NCBI GenBank assembly: GCA_021784115.1
Contig: JAJXTE010000001.1
Span: 1 to 64,000 of the forward strand
Length of the DNA: 64,000 nucleotides
Source: Pseudomonadota bacterium
Lineage (GTDB): Bacteria > Pseudomonadota > Gammaproteobacteria > Burkholderiales > Thiobacillaceae
Direction of reading: 5' to 3'
Shown here: piece by piece, positions 54,233-64,000 of the stretch
Layout: every line of letters begins with the position of its first letter
How positions within the stretch are numbered: position 1 is the first letter of the stretch
Notes under the pieces: model-generated
Databases searched by the model: none
What the model was told of the DNA's origin: nothing
The model's input: only the letters and a program-made list of their open reading frames with translations
Made by a program: the position numbers and the translations under genes

Positions 54233-55651
54233 TCAGAGTCCCTGGTGGGCGGCGATCGCGGCGGCGATGGCGGCGGCGATCACTTCCGGCGGTTTCTTTT
54301 CGGTGTACTGGGTGAGTTCGGGGTGCGATTCGACGAAGCTGGTATTGAAACGACCGCTGCGAAACTCGGGATTCTTGAGGATTTCCTGGTAGTAGGGGAT
54401 CGTCGTCTTCACGCCGTACACCAGCATGTCGGCGAGCGCGCGGCGGCCGCGCTCGACCACGGATTCCCAGGTCAGGTTCCACACCGTCAGCTTGGCGCAC
54501 ATCGAATCGAAGTAGGGCGGGATGACGTAGTCGGTGTAGATCGCCGCATCCACCCGCACCCCGGGACCACCCGGCGAGTAATAGCGCGTGATGCGGCCGA
54601 GGCTGGGCAGGAACTCGTTCTTCGGGTCCTCGGCATTGACGCGGAATTCGATGGCGTAGCCGCGATGCGCGATATTCTCCTGCTTGTATTGCAGCGGCAG
54701 GCCGGAGGCGATGCGGATCTGTTCCTGCACGATGTCGACGCCGGTGATGGTCTCGGTGATCGGGTGCTCGACCTGCAGGCGGGTGTTCATTTCCATGAAG
54801 TAGAACTGGTTGTCCTGGTCGAGCAGGAATTCCACCGTGCCGGCATTGACGTAGCCGACCGATTTGGCGGCGCGCACCGCCAGCTTGCCGATGTACTGAC
54901 GCTGCGCCTCGGTCAGCTGCGGGCTCGGCGCGATCTCGATGAGTTTCTGGTTGCGCCGCTGGATCGAACAGTCGCGTTCGAACAGATGAATCACATTGCC
55001 CTGGGTGTCGCCCAGGACCTGCACCTCGATGTGCTTGGGGCGCACCACGCATTTCTCGACGAAGACCTCGGGCTTGCCGAAGGCCTTGCTGGCCTCCGAT
55101 ACCACGCGGTCATAGTTTTTCAGTAGCTCTTCCTCGCTGTCGCAGCGGCGGATGCCGCGCCCGCCGCCGCCGTTGGTGGCCTTGAGCATGACCGGATAGC
55201 CGATCTTGTTCGCCAGCACGCGCGCTTCCTCGACATTCTCCAGGTTGTGGTCCGACCCCGGCACCACCGGAATGCCGGCGGCGATCATGGCGTTGCGTGC
55301 CTGGATCTTGTCACCCATGCGGCGGATCACCTCGGGCGAGGGGCCGATGAAGCGGATGCCGCGGCGCGCGCAGATGGTGGCGAGGTCAGGGTTTTCGGAG
55401 AGAAACCCATAGCCCGGATGCAGCGCATCGCAGCCCGACGCGGCCGCCAGGTTGACCAGCGTGTGCGCGTTCAGGTAGCCGAGGATCGGATCCTTGCCGA
55501 TGTGGTAGGCCTCGTCGGCTTTCTTGACGTGCAGCGCGTAGCGGTCGGCGTCGGTATAGATGGCGACTGACTTGATGCCCAGTTCGGCGCAGGCCCGCAC
55601 GATGCGGACGGCGATCTCGCCCCGGTTGGCGACCAGTATTTTCTTAAGCAT
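54233..55651 (-). CDS. pycA: pyruvate carboxylase subunit A (biotin carboxylase)
   Basis: A 472-aa biotin carboxylase: KILVANRGEIAVRIVRACAELG at the start, HPGYGFLSENP, the ATP-grasp glycine loop KATNGGGGRGIRR, EKCVVRPKHIEVQV and FMEMNTRLQVEHP are all present. The closely related AccC would be next to accB; the pycB neighbour shows this is the pyruvate carboxylase subunit. The start was chosen at ATG 55651 (AGG 8 nt upstream); the track starts at a GTG two codons earlier. Confidence 0.93.
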   Translation of the reverse strand: MLKKILVANRGEIAVRIVRACAELGIKSVAIYTDADRYALHVKKADEAYHIGKDPILGYLNAHTLVNLAAASGCDALHPGYGFLSENPDLATICARRGIRFIGPSPEVIRRMGDKIQARNAMIAAGIPVVPGSDHNLENVEEARVLANKIGYPVMLKATNGGGGRGIRRCDSEEELLKNYDRVVSEASKAFGKPEVFVEKCVVRPKHIEVQVLGDTQGNVIHLFERDCSIQRRNQKLIEIAPSPQLTEAQRQYIGKLAVRAAKSVGYVNAGTVEFLLDQDNQFYFMEMNTRLQVEHPITETITGVDIVQEQIRIASGLPLQYKQENIAHRGYAIEFRVNAEDPKNEFLPSLGRITRYYSPGGPGVRVDAAIYTDYVIPPYFDSMCAKLTVWNLTWESVVERGRRALADMLVYGVKTTIPYYQEILKNPEFRSGRFNTSFVESHPELTQYTEKKPPEVIAAAIAAAIAAHQGL

Positions 55652-55685
55652 GGACACGCCTGAAGTTGGGATGGCTGGGGTTTCT

Positions 55686-55714
55686 TTGACAAAAAGAACG
55701 CGAAATCATATCAT
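55686..55714 (+). promoter_or_regulatory. sigma-70 promoter of yceD-rpmF-fab operon
   Basis: TTGACA (55686-55691), a 17-bp spacer and TATCAT (55709-55714) match the consensus at 6/6 and 5/6. Transcription would start about 25 bp before the yceD ATG. Confidence 0.88.
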
Positions 55715-55745
55715 TGCGGGCTAACGTTTAACCGGGTGCTTCGCC

Positions 55746-56177
55746 ATGCTTCAGGCTGTTGAAGTCGATCCATGGCGTTTTTGCAGGGATGCGCAGTCGT
55801 GGGAAATCCAGTCCGACGTGGCTGCGTTTCCGCGTCTTGCCCATGAATTTACGCAAGGCACGCTGTTCTGTCGAGTTGTCGGGCGAGTGGATCAGCGTGG
55901 CAGCCTGTCCCTGCACGTGTCGATCCGCGGTGAGGTGGGGCTGACCTGTCAGCGCTGCCTGGCCAGCATGCCGTATACAGTCGAGCTTGAGCGCACACTG
56001 TATCTGGCACGCAACGAAGCAGAACTGGAACGACTGGACGCTCTGCCCGACAGTGATGCGATTCAGGCCGGCGAACGATTGAGCCTGGTCGAACTGGTTG
56101 AGGATGAAGTGTTGTTGAGCCTGCCGCTTGCACCCATGCACGCAGAAGGTGAATGCTCCATACGTGGGGCGCAATGA
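55746..56177 (+). CDS. yceD: YceD family protein (DUF177)
   Basis: A 143-aa YceD/DUF177 protein, needed for normal 23S rRNA accumulation in E. coli and plants. The conserved [10 protein letters not shown] and the C-terminal [12 protein letters not shown] are present, and the cysteines may bind metal. It precedes rpmF with the family's standard spacing. Confidence 0.9.
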   Translation: MLQAVEVDPWRFCRDAQSWEIQSDVAAFPRLAHEFTQGTLFCRVVGRVDQRGSLSLHVSIRGEVGLTCQRCLASMPYTVELERTLYLARNEAELERLDALPDSDAIQAGERLSLVELVEDEVLLSLPLAPMHAEGECSIRGAQ

Positions 56178-56223
56178 GTTTTGGGCGCCGGATTTCGGCG
56201 CCGCGATTTTTAAGGAGCAAGAA

Positions 56224-56403
56224 ATGGCAGTCCAGCAGAACAAGAAGTCCCCGTCCAAGCGTGGCATGCACCGCTCGCACGATTTCCTGACCAACCCGCC
56301 GCTGGCCGTCGAGCCGACCACGGGTGAAGCCCATCTGCGCCACCATATCAGCCCCAATGGCTTTTATCGTGGGCGCAAGGTCGTCAAGGCCAAAGGCGAA
56401 TAA
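56224..56403 (+). CDS. rpmF: 50S ribosomal protein L32
   Basis: L32 (59 aa): [20 protein letters not shown], then the [22 protein letters not shown] core. It lacks the four-Cys zinc site found in some L32 proteins, so it is the zinc-independent form. AAGGAG is 6 nt upstream of the ATG at 56224. The track's longer ORF starts inside yceD. Confidence 0.95.
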   Translation: MAVQQNKKSPSKRGMHRSHDFLTNPPLAVEPTTGEAHLRHHISPNGFYRGRKVVKAKGE

Positions 56404-56471
56404 TCCTCTTGCGCGCCAAGGCCTGATTTCCATGGCCTGGCGCGATCGAATCAGCCAACGATTTCGGCTGT

Positions 56472-57491
56472 ATGAGAAATATCACAGTCGCCATTGATGT
56501 CATGGGGGGCGATCACGGCCCTCATGTCACCGTTCCGGCGGCCATCCGTTGCCTTGCGCGCAATCCTGATCTGAACGTGATTCTGGTCGGGCCGCAGGAC
56601 GTCGTCGCGGCCGAACTCAAGGCGCGACGCGCCGAGATCGGTCCCCGTCTCATCGTCCGCCACGCCAGCCAGGTGGTGGCGATGGACGAGGCGCCGGCTC
56701 TGGCCCTGCGTGGCAAGAAGGACTCCTCGATGCGCGTGGCCATCGACCTCGTCAAGTCCGGCGAGGCCGATGCCTGTGTGTCCGCCGGCAACACCGGCGC
56801 GCTGATGGCGACCGCGCGTTTCGTCCTGAAGACGCTCCCCGGGATCGACCGTCCCGCGATCGCCGCGGTGATGCCGACGATCAAGGGCCACGCGCTCGTA
56901 CTCGACATGGGCGCCAACGTCGACTGCTCGGCCGAGCATCTGCTGCAGTTCGGCATCATGGGCGCGATGCTGGTGTCGGCGGTCGAGCACAAGCCGAATC
57001 CCAGCGTGGGCCTGCTGAACATCGGCGAGGAAGACATCAAGGGCAACGAGATGGTGAAACAGGCTGCCGAATTGTTGCGCGACAGCCACCTGAACTTCTA
57101 CGGCAACGTCGAAGGCAACGACATTTTCCTCGGCACCACCGATGTAATCGTGTGCGACGGCTTTGTCGGCAACGTCACCCTGAAAGCGTCCGAAGGCCTC
57201 GCCAAGATGATTTCCACCACCCTCAGGGCCGAGTTCAAGCGCAATTTCCTGACCCGGATCGCAGGTCTGATCGCCTTGCCGGTGCTGAATGCCTTCAAGC
57301 GGCGGCTCGATCCGCGCCGCTACAACGGCGCCACGTTGCTGGGGCTGAAAGGGGTGGTTGTGAAGAGCCATGGCTCGGCCGACCGCTTCGCCTTCGAGCA
57401 CGCAATCGAAACTGCCAGCGACGAAGTCCGCAACAACGTGCTGAAACGCATTACCGACCAGATCCAACTCCTGCAACGGGTAGCCGCTTGA
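56472..57491 (+). CDS. plsX: phosphate acyltransferase PlsX
   Basis: PlsX (339 aa) makes acyl-phosphate from acyl-ACP for phospholipid synthesis. Family motifs [27 protein letters not shown] and [15 protein letters not shown] are present. It follows rpmF by 68 bp and overlaps fabH by 4 bp (TTGA). Confidence 0.95.
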   Translation: MRNITVAIDVMGGDHGPHVTVPAAIRCLARNPDLNVILVGPQDVVAAELKARRAEIGPRLIVRHASQVVAMDEAPALALRGKKDSSMRVAIDLVKSGEADACVSAGNTGALMATARFVLKTLPGIDRPAIAAVMPTIKGHALVLDMGANVDCSAEHLLQFGIMGAMLVSAVEHKPNPSVGLLNIGEEDIKGNEMVKQAAELLRDSHLNFYGNVEGNDIFLGTTDVIVCDGFVGNVTLKASEGLAKMISTTLRAEFKRNFLTRIAGLIALPVLNAFKRRLDPRRYNGATLLGLKGVVVKSHGSADRFAFEHAIETASDEVRNNVLKRITDQIQLLQRVAA

Positions 57492-58447
57492 CCTATTCCC
57501 GCATTCTTGGCACCGGCAGCTACCTGCCGGCCCGCATCCTCACCAACGCCGATCTCGAAAAGCTGGTCGATACAAACGACCAGTGGATCGTCGAGCGCAC
57601 CGGCATTCGCGAGCGGCACATTGCGGCCGAAGGCGAATTCACCAGCGATCTGGCGACCCGGGCGGCGCGCGCAGCACTCGATGCGGCAGGCCTGGCAGTG
57701 GACGACATCGACCTGCTGCTGGTCGCGACCACCACGCCCGACCTGGTGTTTCCCAGCACCGCCTGCATCGTGCAGTCCAAGCTCGGGATGACCAACGGCA
57801 AGCCCGCGTTCGACCTGCAGGCCGTATGCAGTGGCTTCGTATATGCACTCTCGGTGGCCGACCAGTTCGTCAAGACTGGCGCTGCGAAGCATGTGCTGGT
57901 GATTGGCGCCGAAACGCTGTCGCGCATCACCGACTGGAACGACCGCGGCAACTGCATCTTGTGGGGCGACGGCGCCGGCGCCGCGGTGCTGGGCGCGTCC
58001 ACCGAACCCGGCATCATCGCCACCCACATTCACGCCGACGGCCGCCACAAGGACTTGCTGCGCACTACCACTGGCCCGTCGACCGGCCTGCACGAACCGG
58101 CGCTGATGCGGATGGAAGGCAATCCCGTGTTCAAGATGGCGGTCAACACCCTCGACCGCATCGTCGACGAAACGCTGGAAGCCAACGGCCTGCAGAAATC
58201 CGACATCGACTGGCTGGTGCCGCATCAGGCCAACATTCGCATCATTTCCGCCACCGCGAAAAAGCTCGGCATGGGCATGGACCATGTCGTCACCACGGTA
58301 GGCGAACACGGCAACACCTCGGCCGCCTCGGTGCCCCTGGCGTTCGATGTCGCGGTGCGCGACGGCCGCATCCGGCGCGGCCAGACGGTTTTGATGGAAG
58401 CGTTCGGCGGCGGTTTCACCTGGGGCTCGGCGCTCCTCAAGTATTAA
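57488..58447 (+). CDS. fabH: 3-oxoacyl-ACP synthase III FabH
   Basis: FabH (319 aa) starts fatty-acid chains by condensing acetyl-CoA with malonyl-ACP. The catalytic Cys is in [12 protein letters not shown] near 113, the His in VPHQANIRI and the Asn in [11 protein letters not shown]. The start is a TTG at 57488 overlapping the plsX stop (TTGA); the track's longer ORF lies in plsX's alternative frame. Confidence 0.95.
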   Translation: MTYSRILGTGSYLPARILTNADLEKLVDTNDQWIVERTGIRERHIAAEGEFTSDLATRAARAALDAAGLAVDDIDLLLVATTTPDLVFPSTACIVQSKLGMTNGKPAFDLQAVCSGFVYALSVADQFVKTGAAKHVLVIGAETLSRITDWNDRGNCILWGDGAGAAVLGASTEPGIIATHIHADGRHKDLLRTTTGPSTGLHEPALMRMEGNPVFKMAVNTLDRIVDETLEANGLQKSDIDWLVPHQANIRIISATAKKLGMGMDHVVTTVGEHGNTSAASVPLAFDVAVRDGRIRRGQTVLMEAFGGGFTWGSALLKY

Positions 58448-58459
58448 GGAAAGATCCCG

Positions 58460-59383
58460 ATGAAACTGGCTTTTGTGTTCCCCGGGCAGGGGTCCCAATC
58501 GGTTGGCATGATGCAGGGCTGGGGCGATCGCGCCGACGTGCGCGCAACCTTCGCCGAAGCCTCCGACGCGCTCGGCCAGGATCTGTGGGCGCTGGTGACC
58601 GACGGTCCGGCCGACCTGCTCAACCAGACCGTCAACACCCAGCCGGCCATGCTGGCGGCCGATATTGCCGCCTGGCGCGTGTGGCAGGCCGCTGGCGGCG
58701 CAACACCGGCGCTGCTGGCAGGCCACAGCCTGGGCGAATATGCCGCGCTGGTCGCGGCGGGTTCTTTGAATTTTGTCGACGCGATCAAACTGGTGCGCTT
58801 CCGCGCCGAGGCGATGCAGGACGCGGTGCCCGAAGGTGTCGGCGCGATGGCGGCGATTCTGGGTCTGGACGACGATTCCGTGCGCGCCGCGTGTGCCGAT
58901 GCAGCCGCTGGCGAAGTGGTCGAGGCGGTGAACCTCAATTCGCCCGGCCAGGTGGTGATCGCGGGCAACAAGGCCGCGGTCGAACGCGCCATGGCGCTGG
59001 CGAAGGAAAAGGGCGCCAAGCGCGCGCTGCCGCTGCCGGTTTCCGTGCCGTCGCATTCCTCGCTCATGCGGCCCGCCGCGGAAAGACTGCTGGCTCATCT
59101 GCAGGGCGTGGTCATTGCCGCGCCGACGATTCTGGTGCTGCACAACACCGACGTGCAAAGCCATGCCGACGCGGATTCGATCCGTGCGGCGCTGGCGAAG
59201 CAATTGCACACGCCGGTGCGCTGGGTGGAGACCGTGCAGGCGCTGAAGGCCGCTGGCATCGAACGCGTGATCGAATGCGGCCCCGGCAAGGTGCTGGCGG
59301 GGCTCTGCAAGCGCATCGACGACAGCTTGCCCGCGGTGGCGCTGGTGGACGAAGCCAGCCTGGAAGCCGCACTGAACAACTGA
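58460..59383 (+). CDS. fabD: malonyl CoA-acyl carrier protein transacylase FabD
   Basis: FabD (307 aa) loads malonyl onto ACP. FVFPGQGSQSVGM, the Ser of LAGHSLGEYAALVAAG near 92, RAEAMQ and the His in VPSHSSLMRPA are present. It lies 12 bp after fabH. Confidence 0.95.
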   Translation: MKLAFVFPGQGSQSVGMMQGWGDRADVRATFAEASDALGQDLWALVTDGPADLLNQTVNTQPAMLAADIAAWRVWQAAGGATPALLAGHSLGEYAALVAAGSLNFVDAIKLVRFRAEAMQDAVPEGVGAMAAILGLDDDSVRAACADAAAGEVVEAVNLNSPGQVVIAGNKAAVERAMALAKEKGAKRALPLPVSVPSHSSLMRPAAERLLAHLQGVVIAAPTILVLHNTDVQSHADADSIRAALAKQLHTPVRWVETVQALKAAGIERVIECGPGKVLAGLCKRIDDSLPAVALVDEASLEAALNN

Positions 59384-59394
59384 CAGGAGACACC

Positions 59395-60135
59395 ATGCTG
59401 CAAGGACAAATTGCATTAGTGACAGGCGCCAGCCGCGGCATCGGCCAGGCCATCGCTCTGGCGCTCGGCAATGCGGGCGCCACCGTGATCGGCACCGCCA
59501 CCAGCGACAAGGGCGCGCAGGCGATCAGCGATTACCTTGCCGCAGCCAGCATCACGGGCGGCGGCATGAAGCTCAACGTCACCGACGCCGCCGAAGTCGA
59601 CGCCGTGATCGCGGCGATCGAAAAGGATTTCGGCGCCATCGGCATTCTCGTCAACAACGCCGGCATCACCCGCGACAACCTGCTGATGCGGATGAAGGAC
59701 GAGGAGTGGGACGACATCCTGGCGACCAACCTCACCTCCGTGTTCCGCCTGTCGCGGGCGGTGTTGCGCGCCATGATGAAGGCGCGCGCTGGCCGCATCA
59801 TTTCCATCGCGTCGGTGGTGGGCGCCATGGGCAATGCCGGGCAGACCAACTATAGCGCGGCCAAGGCCGGCATCATGGGCTTCACCAAGTCGCTGGCGCG
59901 CGAAGTCGGCAGCCGCAACATCACCGTCAACTGCGTGGCACCGGGCTTCATCGATACCGACATGACGCGCGCGCTGCCGGATGCACAGCGCCAGGCGCTG
60001 CTTGCCCACATCCCGCTCGGCCGACTGGGTGCGGCAGAAGATATCGCGCAGGCTGTCGCCTTCCTGGCGTCGCCTGCCGCAGGCTACATTTCGGGCACCA
60101 CACTGCATGTCAACGGCGGCATGTACATGGCGTGA
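59395..60135 (+). CDS. fabG: 3-oxoacyl-ACP reductase FabG
   Basis: A 246-aa short-chain dehydrogenase, NADPH-dependent. TGASRGIGQAIA binds the cofactor, NNAGITRDNLLMRM follows and the catalytic S...Y-x-x-x-K is in NYSAAKAG. The chosen ATG at 59395 has AGGAG 7 nt upstream; the large track ORF runs through the previous genes in another frame. Confidence 0.95.
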   Translation: MLQGQIALVTGASRGIGQAIALALGNAGATVIGTATSDKGAQAISDYLAAASITGGGMKLNVTDAAEVDAVIAAIEKDFGAIGILVNNAGITRDNLLMRMKDEEWDDILATNLTSVFRLSRAVLRAMMKARAGRIISIASVVGAMGNAGQTNYSAAKAGIMGFTKSLAREVGSRNITVNCVAPGFIDTDMTRALPDAQRQALLAHIPLGRLGAAEDIAQAVAFLASPAAGYISGTTLHVNGGMYMA

Positions 60136-60149
60136 TTGGCCACAATATT

Positions 60150-60158
60150 TGGTAAAAT
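60150..60158 (+). promoter_or_regulatory. candidate extended -10 promoter for acpP
   Basis: TGGTAAAAT resembles an extended -10 (TGnTATAAT) 64 bp before the acpP ATG. No good -35 exists at 17 bp. ACP is needed in excess over its neighbours, so an internal promoter is plausible. Confidence 0.35.
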
Positions 60159-60163
60159 CGTGC

Positions 60164-60199
60164 GGCTTCAATTTTCGTGGCTTCAATTCTGTTGAAGCC
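60164..60199 (+). promoter_or_regulatory. alternative hairpins in the acpP leader
   Basis: GGCTTCAA occurs twice (60164-60171 and 60179-60186) and either copy can pair with TTGAAGCC at 60192-60199. The nearer pairing gives a perfect 8-bp stem with a TTCTG loop. The mutually exclusive pairings lie 22 bp before the acpP start codon. Confidence 0.5.
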
Positions 60200-60221
60200 C
60201 TATTTCAAGAGAGGATCAGTA

Positions 60222-60455
60222 ATGGATAACGTACAGCGTGTAATTAAAGTCGTCGCCGAGCAATTGGGCGTCAACGAGGCGGACATCAAGAACGAGTCCT
60301 CCTTCGTCGGCGACCTGGGCGCTGACTCGCTCGATACGGTTGAGCTCGTGATGGCGCTGGAAGAAGAATTCGGCTGTGAAATCCCCGACGAGGACGCAGA
60401 AAAGATCACCACCGTCCAGCAGGCGATCGACTACGTCAACAGCCACTCGAACTGA
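60222..60455 (+). CDS. acpP: acyl carrier protein AcpP
   Basis: AcpP (77 aa) carries acyl chains on 4'-phosphopantetheine attached to the Ser of [19 protein letters not shown] near 37. The sequence is strongly acidic as in all ACPs. GAGG precedes the ATG at 60222. Confidence 0.97.
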   Translation: MDNVQRVIKVVAEQLGVNEADIKNESSFVGDLGADSLDTVELVMALEEEFGCEIPDEDAEKITTVQQAIDYVNSHSN

Positions 60456-60670
60456 TTGTTTTCCCGGCTGTTGGGTCGACGAGATCATGTCGGACACTGC
60501 GAGCGGGTATGCGCGGTCTCTGGCTTCGATCGGTTCGCCGAGTCATTCCAATAGCGCGCCATTTTCAAATTCGAATGATTCGGCACGTGCAGCGTTCGCA
60601 TCGGAGCGGCAGAGTGGGTTCTGCGTTCCCGGATCCCTTGCCGTGCCGAATCAATAAAAAGGACTGACTT

Positions 60671-61903
60671 TTGTCCAAGCGTCGTGTCGTCGTCACCGGC
60701 CTGGGTATCATCTCCCCGGTCGGCAATACCATCCCTGAAGCGTGGGACAACCTGGTTGCCGGTCGCACCGGCATTGCCAGGATTACCCGTTTCGATCCTT
60801 CGCCCTTCGCTTCCCACATGGCGGGCGAGGTGAAGAATTTTGATGTCGGGCACTATCTCAACCCGAAAGAAGCTCGCCGCATGGATACCTTCATCCAGTA
60901 CGGCATGGCCGCAGGCATCCAGGCGATCCGCGACTCGGGCATCGAAGTCACCGAAGCCAATGCGGAGCGCATCGGCATCAATATCGGCTCCGGAATCGGC
61001 GGCCTGCCGCTGATCGAGGAGACACATTCCCTGCTGTTGGAGTCCGGCCCGAGGAAGATTTCCCCCTTCTTCATTCCGGGTTCCATCATCAACATGATTT
61101 CCGGCAATCTCTCCATCCAGTACGGGATCAAGGGCCCCAATCTTGCGGTGGTCACGGCTTGCACCACCGGCCTGCACGCCGTCGGCCTGTCTGCCCGCAT
61201 GATTGCCTATGGCGACGTCGACGTGATGGTCGCGGGCGGCGCCGAGTGCGCGACCTCGCAGCTGGGCGTGGGCGGTTTTGCCGCCGCGCGCGCGCTGTCG
61301 ACCCGCAACGACGATCCGGCCACGGCCAGCCGCCCATGGGACAAGGACCGCGACGGCTTCGTGCTGGGCGAGGGGGCCGGCGTGCTGGTGCTCGAAGCGT
61401 ACGAGCACGCCAAGGCGCGAGGCGCCAAGATCTACGCCGAGGTGACGGGCTTTGGCATGAGCGGCGACGCGTATCACATGACGGCGCCCAACACCGACGG
61501 GCCCAGGCGTTCGATGCTGAACGCGATGCGTGACGCCGGCCTGAATGCCGACCAGATCAACTACATCAACGCGCACGGCACCTCGACGCCGCTGGGCGAC
61601 AAGAACGAAACCGATGCAATCAAGCTTGCCATGGGTGACGCAGCCTACAAGACCGTGGTCAATTCGACCAAGTCGATGACCGGCCACCTGCTGGGCGGCG
61701 CCGGCGGCGTCGAATCGGTGTTCACCGTGCTGGCCGTGCATCATCAGATTTCGCCCCCCACCATCAACATCTTCTCGCAAGATCCCGAATGTGATCTCGA
61801 TTACTGCGCCAACACCGCGCGTGATTTGACGATCGACTTTGCGCTCAAGAACAACTTCGGGTTTGGCGGAACCAACGGTTCGCTGGTTTTCAAGCGCGTG
61901 TGA
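60671..61903 (+). CDS. fabF: 3-oxoacyl-ACP synthase II FabF
   Basis: FabF (410 aa) elongates acyl-ACPs. The catalytic Cys is in [13 protein letters not shown] and the two histidines in [14 protein letters not shown] and [13 protein letters not shown]. The start is TTG with AAGGA 7 nt upstream. A 215-bp gap of no visible gene separates it from acpP. Its stop overlaps pabB (GTGA). Confidence 0.95.
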   Translation: MSKRRVVVTGLGIISPVGNTIPEAWDNLVAGRTGIARITRFDPSPFASHMAGEVKNFDVGHYLNPKEARRMDTFIQYGMAAGIQAIRDSGIEVTEANAERIGINIGSGIGGLPLIEETHSLLLESGPRKISPFFIPGSIINMISGNLSIQYGIKGPNLAVVTACTTGLHAVGLSARMIAYGDVDVMVAGGAECATSQLGVGGFAAARALSTRNDDPATASRPWDKDRDGFVLGEGAGVLVLEAYEHAKARGAKIYAEVTGFGMSGDAYHMTAPNTDGPRRSMLNAMRDAGLNADQINYINAHGTSTPLGDKNETDAIKLAMGDAAYKTVVNSTKSMTGHLLGGAGGVESVFTVLAVHHQISPPTINIFSQDPECDLDYCANTARDLTIDFALKNNFGFGGTNGSLVFKRV

Positions 61904-63255
61904 CCGTCGCGGTGGATCGCCCCATCGCACCACATCAACCCGACGCACCCGTGATCGTGGAATGGCCGCAGCGGCCTGACCTGGTCGGGTTGCAGGCGTC
62001 CAACCCGCAGCGATACCCCGGGCTGTTCCTCAGCAGCGGCGACAGCGGCTGGGACATGCTGTTTGCGTTTCCGCAGGACGTGGCGCGCATTACCGCAGCC
62101 GAGGGAATGGGCGAATTGCAGGCGCATCCCGCGATGCAACTGCATCCGGCCATGTCCCCTCAATCGGGACATGGGCTGCCGTTTACAGGCGGCTGGATGT
62201 GCGCATTTGCCTATGAACTCGGCGGGCTGTTCGAGCCACGCGCCCGGCTGGCTGTGGATGCCGATTTCCCCCTCGCCTGGCTGGCCCGGATCCCGGCTGC
62301 GATCCTGTACAGCCGTGACAGCGGACGCTGCGTGCTGGTGGCGGAATCCGGCCGGGCTGCACTGATCGACGACATGGCGCGCGATCTTGTGCAGCCGCTG
62401 CCCGCGGTGCCGGCCTTGCCCGCGCCGGCTGCCCTGCATGAAGACGATCCGGCCACATTCCTGTCGGGCGTTGCGCGTATCCAGGACTACATTCGCGCGG
62501 GCGACGTATTCCAGGTCAACCTGTCGCGCGGCTGGCAGGCCGAATTTGCGGCACCGGTCGAGCCGGCGTCCCTGTTGGTGCAGTTGATGCAAAAAAATCC
62601 CGCCCCGTTTTCCGCACTGCTGCAGATGGAAGACTGGGCCATCGTGAGTTCGTCTCCCGAACGGCTGGTGCGCCTGGGGCGCGACGGCGCCTTGGAAACC
62701 CGCCCGATTGCCGGCACGCACCCCCGCAGCGAAGACGCGGAGGAAGATGCCGCCCTGCGTGCTCGTCTGCAAGCGCATCCCAAGGAACGCGCCGAACACG
62801 TCATGCTCGTGGACCTGGAACGCAACGATCTGGGCCGGGTGTGCGAGCCCGGCAGCGTGAAGGTGGAGGCCCTGATGGAAATCGCTAGCTATCGCCATGT
62901 GCACCACATTGAATCGACCGTGCGCGGGCGACTGCGCCCCGACAAGAACGTGTTCGACGCCTTGCGCGCCGTGTTTCCCGGCGGCACCATCACCGGCTGT
63001 CCCAAGGTGCGCACCATGCAGATCATCCATGAACTGGAGCGGACGCCACGCCGCAGCTATACCGGCAGTGTCGGCTACATCAATCGCGACGGCAGCTTCG
63101 ATTTCAATATCCTGATCCGCAGCTTCCTGTTGCGCGGGCAGGCAGTGAGTTTCCGTGCCGGTGCGGGCATCGTGGCCGATTCGGTCGCTGCGCGCGAACT
63201 CGACGAAACCCGGGCCAAGGCGCGCGGCCTCTTGCGGGCGCTGGCGCTCGCATGA
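61900..63255 (+). CDS. pabB: aminodeoxychorismate synthase component I PabB
   Basis: PabB (451 aa) adds ammonia from PabA to chorismate to make 4-amino-4-deoxychorismate for folate. The chorismate-binding domain (~185-445) has [49 protein letters not shown] and [20 protein letters not shown] (with A rather than the K of the aminating PabB lysine motif PIKGT) is noteworthy. The start is a GTG overlapping the fabF stop. The pairing with pabC confirms the folate role over anthranilate synthase. Confidence 0.92.
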   Translation: MTVAVDRPIAPHQPDAPVIVEWPQRPDLVGLQASNPQRYPGLFLSSGDSGWDMLFAFPQDVARITAAEGMGELQAHPAMQLHPAMSPQSGHGLPFTGGWMCAFAYELGGLFEPRARLAVDADFPLAWLARIPAAILYSRDSGRCVLVAESGRAALIDDMARDLVQPLPAVPALPAPAALHEDDPATFLSGVARIQDYIRAGDVFQVNLSRGWQAEFAAPVEPASLLVQLMQKNPAPFSALLQMEDWAIVSSSPERLVRLGRDGALETRPIAGTHPRSEDAEEDAALRARLQAHPKERAEHVMLVDLERNDLGRVCEPGSVKVEALMEIASYRHVHHIESTVRGRLRPDKNVFDALRAVFPGGTITGCPKVRTMQIIHELERTPRRSYTGSVGYINRDGSFDFNILIRSFLLRGQAVSFRAGAGIVADSVAARELDETRAKARGLLRALALA

Positions 63256-64000
63256 TCCTCGTCAACGGACGGCCGGCCGATACGGTGGACGCGCTTGATC
63301 GCGGGCTGGCCTATGGCGACGGCGTGTTCCGCACCCTGCGCACGCGGGCAGGTCGGCCGCTGTGGTGGCGCGACCAATACGCCAAGCTGGCGGCAGACAG
63401 TGCGGCGCTGATGCTGGCATGCCCCGACGAAGCTAGGCTGCATGCGGAAATCTGCCAGGTCGCCGAGGCGGAGGAGGGCGTCGTGAAAGTCGTGCTCACG
63501 CGCGGCCCCGGCGCACGCGGCTATGCGCCACCGCCGGCCCAGGCGCCGACCCGCGTGGTGCTGTCCGCGCCGCTGCCCGCCTACGCACAGGCCGGCGCGC
63601 CGGAGGCGGTCACGGTGCGCTGGTGCACCCTGCGTCTGGCGCGACAGCCCCGGCTGGCCGGGGTCAAGCATCTGAACCGGCTGGAGAACGTGCTCGCGCG
63701 CGCCGAGTGGGACGACCCGGAGATCTTCGAAGGGCTGCTGTGCGACGACCTCGGCGGCGTGATCGGCGGGGTGATGAGCAATCTGCTGATCATGAAGGAT
63801 GGCGAACTGTTTACCCCAGATCTGGCCGAATGCGGCGTGGCGGGCGTGGCCAGAACGCGCCTGCTGCGCGCTGCGGCGCGTCTGGGCATCCCGACCCGTA
63901 TCGGCCGCTTGCTGCCAGCGGCTATACTCGCTGCCGACGAAGTGATGATCTGCAACAGCGTCTTCGGTCTGCGCCGGGTGGCCAGGCTGGACGACGTGAT
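63252..64000 (+). CDS. pabC: aminodeoxychorismate lyase PabC (3' end cut by window)
   Basis: A fold-type IV PLP enzyme that turns aminodeoxychorismate into 4-aminobenzoate and pyruvate. The opening VNGRPADTVDALDRGLAYGDGVFRTLRTRAG and the PLP-lysine region AGVKHLNRLENVLAR near 142 are clear. The gene is open to the window end after about 249 codons; the family is usually ~270 aa, so only a few residues are missing. ATGA overlap with pabB. It is not in the ORF track because no stop is seen. Confidence 0.92.
   Translation, partial: MILVNGRPADTVDALDRGLAYGDGVFRTLRTRAGRPLWWRDQYAKLAADSAALMLACPDEARLHAEICQVAEAEEGVVKVVLTRGPGARGYAPPPAQAPTRVVLSAPLPAYAQAGAPEAVTVRWCTLRLARQPRLAGVKHLNRLENVLARAEWDDPEIFEGLLCDDLGGVIGGVMSNLLIMKDGELFTPDLAECGVAGVARTRLLRAAARLGIPTRIGRLLPAAILAADEVMICNSVFGLRRVARLDDV

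Noticed and set aside
60376-60657. 93-aa plus-strand ORF between acpP and fabF
   Set aside because: Starts inside acpP in another frame, no family and no ribosome-binding site.

Overview
The window is about 64 kb of high-GC chromosomal DNA, densely packed with genes on both strands. The gene families and their order point to a betaproteobacterium, probably of the Thiobacillus/Nitrosomonadales type, though that is inference from content and not a computed placement. The supporting signs are MnmC, an ImuA-ImuB-DnaE2 mutasome, a PEP-CTERM protein, a two-subunit pyruvate carboxylase and the order yceD-rpmF-plsX-fabH-fabD-fabG-acpP-fabF-pabB-pabC. There is no prophage, CRISPR array or insertion sequence. 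The only sign of mobility is a repeat-flanked 1.3-kb segment at a tRNA-Asn gene.

Layout. 1-2.6 kb: two small membrane-protein genes (minus) and mnmC. 2.7-5.8 kb: an overlapping operon of an AmmeMemoRadiSam B-A fusion, its radical SAM enzyme and an alpha/beta hydrolase. 5.8-12.7 kb: an ABC exporter (ATPase, FtsX-type permease, HlyD adaptor) with a magnesium-type P-ATPase gene between ATPase and permease. 12.7-15.6 kb: a phosphoribosyltransferase, an alanine-rich lipoprotein and two divergent L,D-transpeptidases. 15.8-17.7 kb: an iron-uptake operon (cupredoxin, FTR1 permease, outer-membrane protein). 17.8-24.3 kb: six minus-strand genes (two YceI proteins, an extradiol dioxygenase, an old yellow enzyme, a YpfH esterase, an MFS exporter) facing a LysR regulator across a clear palindrome, read here as a possible quinone/electrophile-stress operon. 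24.5-25.9 kb: HIT protein, rhodanese, a candidate structured RNA and a small DUF4258-like protein.

26-35.9 kb is a DNA-damage block: lexA with a near-consensus SOS box, then imuA, imuB and dnaE2, a PEP-CTERM protein, yedK, and a UvrD/Rep helicase with its own perfect SOS box abutting the start codon. dnaE2 carries an in-frame REP/BIME-like palindromic insertion. 35.9-39.8 kb: hflX, a small metal-associated-domain protein, then a mini-island of three small genes between tRNA-Asn and a repeated half-tRNA. 39.9-51.1 kb: a BrkB-cNMP-domain fusion, an aminotransferase, uvrB, a low-Mr phosphatase, rne with repeated C-terminal LxQVET motifs, and rluC-HAD-Rieske-sppA-rof. 51.1-55.7 kb: the pycA-pycB-maf-methyltransferase operon (minus). 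55.7-64 kb: the fatty-acid operon running into pabB and pabC, the latter cut by the window end.

Many adjacent genes overlap by 4 bp (ATGA, TTGA or GTGA), so translational coupling is common. Start codons were moved from the ORF track wherever a Shine-Dalgarno sequence, family length or overlap indicated a different start.
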